This document shows, in pieces, positions 1-5,002 of a stretch of 5,002 nucleotides of DNA. Both the position numbers and the translations under genes were made by a program. The notes beneath the pieces are model-generated. The model was not told the DNA's origin and did not search any database. It was given only the letters and a program-made list of their open reading frames with translations. The stretch's first letter is position 1; every line of letters starts with the position of its first letter. The stretch spans positions 1-5,002 of the forward strand of contig CASEFF010000254.1 of the NCBI GenBank assembly GCA_949287115.1, in the 5' to 3' direction. The DNA is from an uncultured Bacillota bacterium. Lineage in GTDB: Bacteria > Bacillota > Clostridia > Peptostreptococcales > Anaerovoracaceae.

Positions 1-843
1 GATCTGCCGGCGAAATTCGATCTCAGAGAGACGGGTACGCTCACCTCCGTGAAGAATCAGGGGTCACTGGGTAGCTGCTGGACGTTCGCTGCAATTGCGT
101 GCGTTGAGAACAGCGTGGCCAGAAACGGCGGATTTGCCGAAAAGATCCCTGAAAATATGATGCTCAGCAGCTGTGAGAGGGTATTACTGCCTGAAGACGG
201 GCGGGGCATACCGGTGGAACTCACAGCGACTCTGGATACCGGCGACAAAGATGTTTCCAGCAGCAAGATATGGTGGAGCGTTACGGGCGATACGGACAGC
301 GTTTCGCTTGATACGACCCAAAGCTTCAGCGGTGAAAAGACTCAGGTGCTGACAGCTCTCAAACCGGGCACGGTGACGGTGACCGCAACGAGCGATTCGG
401 ATCTGAATGTAAAAGCCAGCTGTGAGATAACCATAACGAATGAAGGCGTTGAGAGCATAACTCTCGAACCGGAGAAGATGACGCTGAAAAAGGGTGAAAG
501 CAGGAAGATAAAGGCTGTGATAAGCCCTGAAGAAGCTTCCGGTGCGGCGGTGCTGTGGAGCAGCAGCGATCCGCATATAGCGAACGTGGATAAAGACGGC
601 AATGTGACGGCGATCTCGGGAGGAACGGCTGTCATAACTGCAAAGGCGGGATCGGCCGAAGCGCAGTGCGAGGTCACAGTTAAGGGCAGTGAAGCGGTGA
701 ATCCTGGTGCGGGGGCAGGCACGAAATCGGACGGGAATGCAGGAACGTCGGATACACAGAATCCGGCTCTTTACGCGATGATATGTCTGGTATGTGCGGC
801 AGCGGCGACAGGCGTGATGCTTTACAGAAGACGGGTGCACTGA
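1..843 (+). CDS. Surface protein: truncated C1A (papain-like) peptidase start fused to two Ig-like (Big_2) domains and a C-terminal membrane anchor; 5' end outside window
   Basis: The reading frame is open from base 1, so the true start lies upstream; the GTG at 49 is an internal Val codon. The 280 visible residues begin with a papain-family mature N-terminus (LPAKFDLRE, then KNQGSLGSCW), with oxyanion Gln20 and nucleophile Cys26. After about residue 58 peptidase similarity stops: no catalytic His or Asn region follows. Residues ~60-147 and ~150-228 are two Ig-like beta domains; the second has the typical Big_2 pattern (ITLEP, LKKGES, WSSSDP, VDKDGNVTAI, GTAVITA). A Gly/Ser/Asn-rich linker (~229-255), a hydrophobic span (~256-274) and RRR follow, with no LPXTG motif. 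I infer an extracellular, membrane-anchored protein. Full-length relatives would be cell-surface cysteine peptidases; this version should not be proteolytic. An 11-base sequence at the domain junction recurs at the end of Ig domain 1, suggesting an internal deletion. It could also be an assembly collapse. Confidence 0.85.
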   Translation, partial: DLPAKFDLRETGTLTSVKNQGSLGSCWTFAAIACVENSVARNGGFAEKIPENMMLSSCERVLLPEDGRGIPVELTATLDTGDKDVSSSKIWWSVTGDTDSVSLDTTQSFSGEKTQVLTALKPGTVTVTATSDSDLNVKASCEITITNEGVESITLEPEKMTLKKGESRKIKAVISPEEASGAAVLWSSSDPHIANVDKDGNVTAISGGTAVITAKAGSAEAQCEVTVKGSEAVNPGAGAGTKSDGNAGTSDTQNPALYAMICLVCAAAATGVMLYRRRVH

Positions 844-851
844 TAATTATT

Positions 852-889
852 AAGGCGCAGATAAGCAGGTTAAACTTATCTGCGCTTTT
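852..889 (+). terminator. Intrinsic terminator between convergent genes
   Basis: A perfect 11-bp stem (GCGCAGATAAG at 855-865 pairing with 875-885) with a 9-nt loop is followed by TTTT. AAG at 852-854 can extend the pairing into the T tract through A-U and G-U pairs. It lies 11 bases after the stop of the Ig-domain gene. Read on the minus strand the stem is the same but is followed by CTTAATAATT, a poorer U tract, so it may also terminate the ATPase transcript less efficiently. It is the only structure seen in the 91-base gap. Confidence 0.85.
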
Positions 890-934
890 CAATTTGGAGA
901 AAATCAAAAGGTCATATCATTTGAAAGATAGTTT

Positions 935-3037
935 TTATTCTTCATGCTGTAATGGCGGCAGCTGCGGCGCAAGGCTGCTCATGCTCCGCAGGCTTACTCC
1001 CAGCGTAGAGAGGTTGTGGAACGTCGCGGAAGCAGCGGGAGAAAGTATCCCGGCCACCCCCAGAGCTATCAGTGCTCCGTTAAAGCCGATGACAAAGCGG
1101 TAGTTGGAATCGATGCGCTTCATGAGCGCCATGGAGATCCGGCGCAGTTCAACCAGTTCACGGAGATCATCGGCGGCGATGGTTATATCTGCGATCTCAC
1201 GGGCAATGGCGGCGCCGTCGCTGACGGCGATACCGGCATCGGCTTCGGCCAGCGCAGGGGAGTCGTTTATTCCATCGCCCACCATCAAGACCGTATGTCC
1301 TTCCCGCCTGAGCTGCGCCACATAATTCGCCTTGTCTGCCGGGAGCACTTCGGCACGGAAGTCGTCTACGCCTGCCTGAGCGGCAATGGCCGCTGCGGTG
1401 CGATGACTGTCTCCGGTGAGCATGACGGTGCGTCTTATACCAAGTGCGCGAAGTGCATCGAGGACAGCCTTTGTCTCCGTACGCAGCGGATCGGAGATAC
1501 AGATAACGGCGGCAAGATTACCTCCTACGGCCAGATACAGATGTGAGTACTCCGGCGGCAGAGAGTCGAAGCGTTCCTGTTCACCTTCGGGTATGCGGCA
1601 ATGCTCATCCTCAAATACAAAATGAGAGCTGCCGATCAGGACTTTTTCGCCGTTTACCTTGCTGGAGATCCCGTGCGCCACAAGATATTCGACCCGGGAA
1701 TGGTATTCGTCATGTTTCAGGCCGCGCTGCCTTGCCTCTTCCACCACGGCATTGGCTATGGAATGCGGGAAATGCTCCTCAAGGCATGCGGCCAGCCGGA
1801 GCATTTCACGCTCGTCATTACCGCCAAAGGGGATGATCTGCGCCACCTTCGGGCAGGCGTGTGTCAGAGTTCCCGTCTTATCGAAGACGATGACATCGGC
1901 GGATGCCACCGCCTCCAGAAATTTACCGCCCTTTACGGTGATGTTGGCCTTTCCGGCTTCACGCATGGCGGAGAGGACGGCCAGAGGCATGGCCAGTTTC
2001 AGTGCGCAGGAAAAGTCCACCATAAGCACGGACAGCGCTCTTGCCGCATTTCGTGTGAGGAGAAAGCTCAGGATGCTTCCCGCAAATGTGTAGGGCACCA
2101 GCTTGTCCGCAAGGTTGGCGGCCCGGCTTTCAGCTTCCGACTTCATCTGTTCAGACTGTTCGATCATGTGTACGATCTGATCATAACGGCTCTGACCCGA
2201 GGCATGTTTTACCTCAAAAACGCATTCGCCTTCTTCGACTACGGTGCCGGCGTAAACTGCTCCGCCGGGACGTTTGGGAACCGGAATGGATTCACCTGTC
2301 AGAGAAGCCTGATTAACGGTGATCTCTCCTTCCAGCACAAGACCGTCCATGGGAATGATACCGCCTGTGCGTACCACCACAGCGTCTCCGGGCTGTATAC
2401 GGGAAACTGCTGTCAGCTCATCGCCGTGCTCAGTGCGCAGCCAGACACGATCCACATTCAGGGACATACATCTGGCCAGATCCGCTACGGATTTCTTCCT
2501 CGTCCAGTCTTCCAGCAGTTCTCCTATCTCCAGCAGGAACATCACCATGCCGGCCGTGCCGAAATCTCTGCGGCAGACGGAGATCGAGATCGACAGGGCG
2601 TCCAGCAGTTCGACTTTTATGCGTCGATGGAACAGACAGCGCAGTCCACGCCGCAGGAATGGGATCATGTGCCACAGGATGCGGGCTATCCGCAGCGGTG
2701 ATGGGAGAAACAGGGTGCAGGCAGCTTTGCACAACACCTTGGAGACCAGTTTCTCCTCAAACTCCCGATTCAATGCCCGGCTGCTGTGGACGGCCGGTAC
2801 GGTTTCCGGTAATGTCTTTTTCCATGAAAAGCGTCGTATCTCATCCAGTACGGCCTGACGGTCACCGTTATAATACAGTATGATACAGCAGGTGCGTTCA
2901 TGTACGACAGCCTGCCTGATCTGAGGTCTTGCCTGGAGCCATGCTTCCAGAAGATCCGCCTGCGTCAGTGTCATCTGTTCCTGCTGCAGTTTGAGCCGGA
3001 TCCGTCCACGACTTTCATGCAATATAGTTGCGTTCAT
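935..3037 (-). CDS. P1B-type heavy-metal-translocating ATPase, non-CPC (SCA motif) type
   Basis: A 700-residue P-type ATPase that should move a transition metal ion across the cytoplasmic membrane using ATP. Seen in order: a degenerate HMA-like N-terminal domain (~1-72) without CxxC but with a Cys50-Cys51 pair; hydrophobic helices (~95-175); the actuator-domain TGES (247-250); a membrane segment with SCALKLAMP (343-351) where classical exporters have CPC; phosphorylation motif DKTGTLT (Asp386); the nucleotide-domain His425 followed by Ser rather than the usual Pro; TGDS (541-544); GDGIND (587-592); and two C-terminal helices with HNLSTLGVS. The catalytic cycle residues are intact and length is normal. 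I chose the ATG at 3037 because GGAGG lies 5 bases upstream; the GTG at 3052 and ATG at 3049 overlap or precede that site. It is the last gene of a minus-strand unit behind a terminator. The metal cannot be assigned; Zn, Mn and Cu are all possible. Confidence 0.95.
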   Translation of the reverse strand: MNATILHESRGRIRLKLQQEQMTLTQADLLEAWLQARPQIRQAVVHERTCCIILYYNGDRQAVLDEIRRFSWKKTLPETVPAVHSSRALNREFEEKLVSKVLCKAACTLFLPSPLRIARILWHMIPFLRRGLRCLFHRRIKVELLDALSISISVCRRDFGTAGMVMFLLEIGELLEDWTRKKSVADLARCMSLNVDRVWLRTEHGDELTAVSRIQPGDAVVVRTGGIIPMDGLVLEGEITVNQASLTGESIPVPKRPGGAVYAGTVVEEGECVFEVKHASGQSRYDQIVHMIEQSEQMKSEAESRAANLADKLVPYTFAGSILSFLLTRNAARALSVLMVDFSCALKLAMPLAVLSAMREAGKANITVKGGKFLEAVASADVIVFDKTGTLTHACPKVAQIIPFGGNDEREMLRLAACLEEHFPHSIANAVVEEARQRGLKHDEYHSRVEYLVAHGISSKVNGEKVLIGSSHFVFEDEHCRIPEGEQERFDSLPPEYSHLYLAVGGNLAAVICISDPLRTETKAVLDALRALGIRRTVMLTGDSHRTAAAIAAQAGVDDFRAEVLPADKANYVAQLRREGHTVLMVGDGINDSPALAEADAGIAVSDGAAIAREIADITIAADDLRELVELRRISMALMKRIDSNYRFVIGFNGALIALGVAGILSPAASATFHNLSTLGVSLRSMSSLAPQLPPLQHEE

Positions 3038-3040
3038 AAA

Positions 3041-3047
3041 TCCCTCC
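3041..3047 (-). promoter_or_regulatory. Ribosome binding site that fixes the ATPase start
   Basis: On the minus strand GGAGGGA ends 3 bases before the ATG at 3035-3037, with 5 bases between GGAGG and ATG. Two upstream in-frame start codons (GTG at 3050-3052, ATG at 3047-3049) have only the T run of the preceding terminator upstream and no Shine-Dalgarno match, so they are unlikely to be used. Confidence 0.8.
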
Positions 3048-3052
3048 ATCAC

Positions 3053-3081
3053 AAAAAAAGAGAGCCGCCGGCGCGGCTCCC
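3053..3081 (-). terminator. Intrinsic terminator/attenuator between the small membrane protein gene and the ATPase gene
   Basis: Read on the minus strand, GAGCCGC pairs with GCGGCTC (7 bp, mostly G-C) across a 4-base loop, followed by TC and seven T residues. It starts 9 bases after the stop of the 90-residue gene and ends just before the ATPase ribosome binding site. The plus strand lacks a T tract after the hairpin, so it acts in the minus direction. Its position inside a same-strand gene unit implies that the ATPase is made only from read-through transcripts, or from an internal promoter I did not find. I see no obvious competing antiterminator fold. Confidence 0.85.
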
Positions 3082-3090
3082 ATGCATATA

Positions 3091-3363
3091 TCAGTTTTCT
3101 TCACTCTTAAGATCGGCAGCGGCAGCTTCTTCGGCTTCTTTTTCCGCACGTTCTTCGTTCAGATCTTTGGCAGAAGCCAGAATGTCTGCAGCGTTTTCCT
3201 GTACCGTCGTCACGGACTCCATGATAGAGTCTTTCACGCGCAGACCGGCAGCTGTAGCGTATACATAGGCTTTTTTGGCCTCCCTGCTGGACAGCAGTTT
3301 TACGCCGAAAGAACCGGATAACGCGCCACCTGCAAAGAGAGCCAGTTTCGTATAAATGCTCAT
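3091..3363 (-). CDS. Small membrane protein, DUF6110-like, possible PacL-type partner of the ATPase
   Basis: A 90-residue protein with one Gly-rich hydrophobic segment (~7-24, LALFAGGALSGSFGVKLL), a basic stretch (R27-K31), an amphipathic helix with AYVYATAAGLRVKDS and a Thr/Gln/Asn part (VTTVQENAADILA, ~51-63), and a highly acidic Glu/Ala tail (~70-90). From memory it matches the clostridial family DUF6110, seen beside P-type ATPases. Size, a single Gly-rich span, an Ala/Glu helix and ATPase linkage parallel mycobacterial PacL proteins (DUF1490), which assemble with CtpC-type pumps; that parallel is inference. Unlike what I recall of PacL1, there is no His/Asp metal-binding tail, only acidic residues. 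GGAAGG lies 6 bases before the ATG. The gene is 22 bases after the 26-residue peptide and is followed by a strong terminator, so it should be expressed above the ATPase. It probably anchors in the membrane and helps or stabilises the pump. Confidence 0.85.
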   Translation of the reverse strand: MSIYTKLALFAGGALSGSFGVKLLSSREAKKAYVYATAAGLRVKDSIMESVTTVQENAADILASAKDLNEERAEKEAEEAAAADLKSEEN

Positions 3364-3385
3364 CGTGATCCTTCCTTTCTTTCTG

Positions 3386-3466
3386 TTATTTTCTTTTGTA
3401 GCCGGTGATCATGACCATGATCATGCAGATCACGGCACCCCATGCCCAAAAACGATGTTGCTTCAT
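3386..3466 (-). CDS. 26-residue single-span membrane peptide, first gene of the ATPase unit
   Basis: A short reading frame: ATG at 3464-3466, TAA at 3386-3388. It begins MKQHRFWAWGAV, continues with ICMIMVMIT and ends GYKRK. The hydrophobic core (~6-21) would span the membrane, flanked by basic residues at both ends. Cys14, Met15, Met17 and Met19 line the core, which could offer soft-metal ligands (inference). AGGAG lies 8 bases upstream of the ATG, a near-ideal Shine-Dalgarno, and the peptide follows the unit's promoter by about 36 bases. The 22-base gap to the next gene carries that gene's own ribosome binding site. No family is firmly recognised. It could be a pump regulatory peptide, a third subunit or a leader peptide. 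The good ribosome binding site, membrane-protein composition and tight spacing make it a likely real gene; protein evidence is absent. Confidence 0.7.
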   Translation of the reverse strand: MKQHRFWAWGAVICMIMVMITGYKRK

Positions 3467-3508
3467 CAAAGTCACTCCTTTTACACCAGACTTTTAACGT
3501 TACAGGGA

Positions 3509-3538
3509 ATTATAACAGGTGGGTCGCATGTATGTCAC
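3509..3538 (-). promoter_or_regulatory. Promoter of the peptide/small membrane protein/ATPase unit
   Basis: On the minus strand GTGACA (3538-3533, 5 of 6 to the -35 consensus) is 18 bases from a perfect TATAAT (3514-3509), which has the extended -10 TGT directly before it. The predicted start is near 3502, about 36 bases before the peptide ATG. The -35 box overlaps the stop codon of the AraC-family gene. A perfect 8-bp palindrome, TAACGTTA (3495-3502), lies at the predicted start and could be part of an operator, though it is short enough to be chance. Confidence 0.75.
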
Positions 3539-4458
3539 TGCCGGAACGGACGCGAAGCTACGGTTTCCGACATTTTTCTGTATTGTCCGGGCGTCATCCC
3601 GTAATATCCCTTAAACGCCGTATTGAACTGGCTTATGCTTTCGTAGCCCACGGCCTGGGCGATCTCCTGAATGGGTATCCGGGAGGTGCAGATCAATTCC
3701 CGGGCGCGTTTTACGCGGGCTTCGATTACCCAGGTGTGTATGGGCAGCCCGTAGGCACGGCGAAAGTTCTCCTTTAAAAATGTCGGAGAGACGAGGAATT
3801 TTCTGCAAAGGAACCGGATCGTGAGTTTATCCGATAAATGCTCCTGCATATAATCCCGTATTTCCAGCATTTTATGGGATATGCCGCCGGGTCCGGGCTC
3901 CGATGCGTCTGTGCCGGGAATTTCGGAGCAAAGCAGATACAGCAGCTCTATGGATTTGAAAACGCAGTAGCGCTCCCGTGCATCATCCGGCAGGCGTTCC
4001 ATGGTCTTAAAGAATGCCTGCGTCCATGGCGTACCTGACAAAAGCAAATGTCCACCCGTCGATGCCATTTTCTGCCTGACGCCTTTTGTATCCAATTTGA
4101 TTCCCAAAGCCGAGCATATCGCATGAAGGCTCTTTGTCGCAGAGGCAGCATCTACACTTATAAAGATACCGCTCAGATCCCCGCTGCACAGGCAGGCGCG
4201 TAGCCCGGAACAGTCAGAGAGGAGTAAGATCCCGGGCGCCTCCACAGCGTATGGATCGCACCGGAACGGTTCGATGACCAGGCGCCCTTTCAGGCAGAAA
4301 AGCGCTTCGAAATGAAGCGGTTCACCGCATACGGGAATCGGCGAAAGCGTATTGCGCTCTGTCGAATGCAGGGTAAAGCTGCAGGTGCGGACGCCGGGTA
4401 TGTTGTCGTTCCAGTGTATCGAATGAGAATTTTGCTCCAACAAGTATTCTTTCAGCAT
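3535..4458 (-). CDS. AraC/XylS-family transcriptional regulator, cysteine-rich
   Basis: A 307-residue DNA-binding regulator. The C-terminal ~100 residues hold the two helix-turn-helix motifs of the AraC family: the first around 211-235 (LTIRFLCRKFLVSPTFLKE), the second around 261-283, followed by the family signature FKGYYGMTPGQYRK (282-295). The N-terminal ~180 residues are the presumed sensing/dimerisation part; I recognise no defined ligand pocket. The protein carries 12 cysteines, 8 of them in the first 115 residues (including Cys83, Cys89 and Cys91), which would suit metal or redox sensing but proves nothing. The ATG at 4458 follows a weak AGG site. The gene starts 24 bases after the flavodoxin stop, so the two are probably cotranscribed, and the ATPase-unit promoter overlaps its end. 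I infer control of the adjacent metal-pump genes, of the flavodoxin, or of both. Confidence 0.92.
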   Translation of the reverse strand: MLKEYLLEQNSHSIHWNDNIPGVRTCSFTLHSTERNTLSPIPVCGEPLHFEALFCLKGRLVIEPFRCDPYAVEAPGILLLSDCSGLRACLCSGDLSGIFISVDAASATKSLHAICSALGIKLDTKGVRQKMASTGGHLLLSGTPWTQAFFKTMERLPDDARERYCVFKSIELLYLLCSEIPGTDASEPGPGGISHKMLEIRDYMQEHLSDKLTIRFLCRKFLVSPTFLKENFRRAYGLPIHTWVIEARVKRARELICTSRIPIQEIAQAVGYESISQFNTAFKGYYGMTPGQYRKMSETVASRPFRQ

Positions 4459-4482
4459 ATAAAACGACCTGAAAATCCCCTC

Positions 4483-4905
4483 TTAAACAAGTGCTGCGCC
4501 GAGGCTGCGGCACGCGGACAGAGCATCGTCATCCGGGAATTCATTGCAGATAACGCTGTCGCAAACCAGGTTGGCGCCGTCATCGGCGCAGCGTGACTCC
4601 CAGTTACGCATCCATTCGCCGTCGCCCCATCCATAAGAGCCGAACAGGGCAATGCGTTTTCCGCTCAATTTATTTTCGCAGGCGGCGAACATAGGCTCGA
4701 ATTCGATTTCTTCAAGAACTTCATCTCCCATAGAAGGGCAGCCGAATGCTATGCCGTCATAGCTTCCGATCTGATCTGCGGAAAATTCGGATGAAGTAAG
4801 CAAAGACACTTCGGCACCTTTACCTTTGGCGCCTTCTGCGACTGCAGAGGCCATAGCCTCGGTATTACCGGTACCGCTCCAATATACAACTGCGATTTTA
4901 CTCAT
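4483..4905 (-). CDS. Flavodoxin (short-chain, FMN-binding)
   Basis: A 140-residue cytoplasmic electron carrier. The N-terminal beta strand KIAVVYW leads into the FMN phosphate-binding loop SGTGNT (10-15). Two further flavin-contact loops are visible: GCPSMGDEVLE (55-65) and GSYGWGDGEWM (89-99), with Trp93 and Trp99 as likely aromatic partners of the flavin ring. Length fits short-chain clostridial flavodoxins, which replace ferredoxin in low-potential electron transfer. I chose the ATG at 4905, which begins MSKIAVVYW; it has GGAAGG upstream at 11 bases. The frame extends 13 codons further upstream, but those residues (MQSRKTERKVILF) are not flavodoxin-like and come from the leader. It is the first gene of the minus-strand block, followed at 24 bases by the AraC regulator with no terminator between. 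A functional link to the metal pump is not evident. Confidence 0.95.
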   Translation of the reverse strand: MSKIAVVYWSGTGNTEAMASAVAEGAKGKGAEVSLLTSSEFSADQIGSYDGIAFGCPSMGDEVLEEIEFEPMFAACENKLSGKRIALFGSYGWGDGEWMRNWESRCADDGANLVCDSVICNEFPDDDALSACRSLGAALV

Positions 4906-4945
4906 AAATAAAATAACCTTCCTTTCTGTTTTCCTGCTTTGCATT

Positions 4946-4971
4946 GCCGGTTTTATAAAACATCAACCGGC
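4946..4971 (-). promoter_or_regulatory. Inverted repeat around a possible -10 box upstream of the flavodoxin gene
   Basis: GCCGGTT (4946-4952) and AACCGGC (4965-4971) are perfect inverted copies separated by 12 bases. The overlapping TTTTATAAAA (4951-4960) contains TATAAA on the minus strand, a possible -10 box; no good -35 box is seen at 17 bases. The site lies about 40 bases upstream of the flavodoxin ATG. It may be an operator over the promoter, or a weak hairpin, but there is no T tract, so a terminator is unlikely. Confidence 0.4.
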
Positions 4972-5002
4972 TACAGTGAGCTGTTCGATTGATTTTCCCT
5001 GC

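Noticed and set aside
184..840. Minus-strand 218-codon open frame opposite the Ig-like domains
   Set aside because: Arg/His-rich composition without any domain, opposite a clear Ig-domain coding sequence; it is a shadow.
1601..2701. Plus-strand 366-codon open frame opposite the ATPase
   Set aside because: Antisense shadow: the minus strand encodes a complete P-type ATPase with all motifs, and the plus frame shows no recognisable domain or ribosome binding site.
3038..3052. GTG or ATG starts 5 and 4 codons upstream for the ATPase
   Set aside because: They overlap the ribosome binding site of the ATG at 3037 and directly follow a terminator T run with no Shine-Dalgarno sequence.
3406..3423. 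Inverted repeat TGATCATG-AC-CATGATCA as a possible operator
   Set aside because: It lies within the coding sequence of the 26-residue peptide and is a by-product of alternating Ile (ATC) and Met/Val codons; it is also about 80-95 bases downstream of the promoter's start site.
3356..3604. Plus-strand 82-codon frame with a hydrophobic N-terminus followed by a His/Asp run (DHDHDHADHG), resembling a metal-binding secreted peptide
   Set aside because: The His-Asp run is the mirror of Ile/Met codons in the minus-strand 26-residue peptide. The plus frame has no Shine-Dalgarno site before its ATG and runs on antisense into the AraC gene, while the minus frame has a good ribosome binding site, promoter and operon context.
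4906..4944. A 13-residue upstream extension of flavodoxin
   Set aside because: The extra residues lie before the first beta strand of the fold and are encoded by the purine-rich leader that includes the ribosome binding site; the ATG at 4905 gives the normal flavodoxin start.

Overview
The window looks like chromosomal DNA from a Gram-positive anaerobe of the Clostridia (Lachnospiraceae/Oscillospiraceae-like). This rests on strong GGAGG-type ribosome binding sites, a surface protein with Big_2-type Ig-like repeats, and a small-membrane-protein/P-type ATPase pair of a kind I associate with Clostridia. No species can be named. There is no sign of an insertion sequence, CRISPR array, tRNA or rRNA.

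Layout. (1) Positions 1-843, plus strand: the 3' part of a surface protein. It opens with the first ~58 residues of a papain-family (C1A) peptidase domain, jumps into two Ig-like domains and ends in a membrane anchor; the second half of the peptidase, with the catalytic His and Asn, is absent. (2) Positions 844-934: a convergent intergenic gap holding one hairpin terminator. (3) Positions 935-4905, minus strand: five genes in one direction. In transcription order they are a short-chain flavodoxin, an AraC-family regulator, a 26-residue membrane peptide, a 90-residue small membrane protein (DUF6110-like) and a P1B-type metal ATPase of 700 residues. (4) Positions 4906-5002: the flavodoxin leader, with an inverted repeat around a possible -10 box.

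How the parts may work together. A strong extended -10 promoter overlaps the end of the regulator gene and starts a transcript carrying peptide, small membrane protein and ATPase. A GC-rich intrinsic terminator lies between the small membrane protein and the ATPase, so the two small membrane proteins should be made in excess over the pump. The arrangement recalls the mycobacterial PacL/CtpC pairs, where a small single-span protein assembles with and supports a P-type metal pump. The pump lacks the CPC membrane motif and the N-terminal CxxC metal site of classical Cu/Zn/Cd exporters, so its substrate cannot be read from sequence. The adjacent, cysteine-rich AraC regulator is the natural candidate to control the unit, but this is inference. 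The most interesting item is the 26-residue peptide with a Cys-Met-x-Met-x-Met membrane segment, which is below usual annotation cut-offs.
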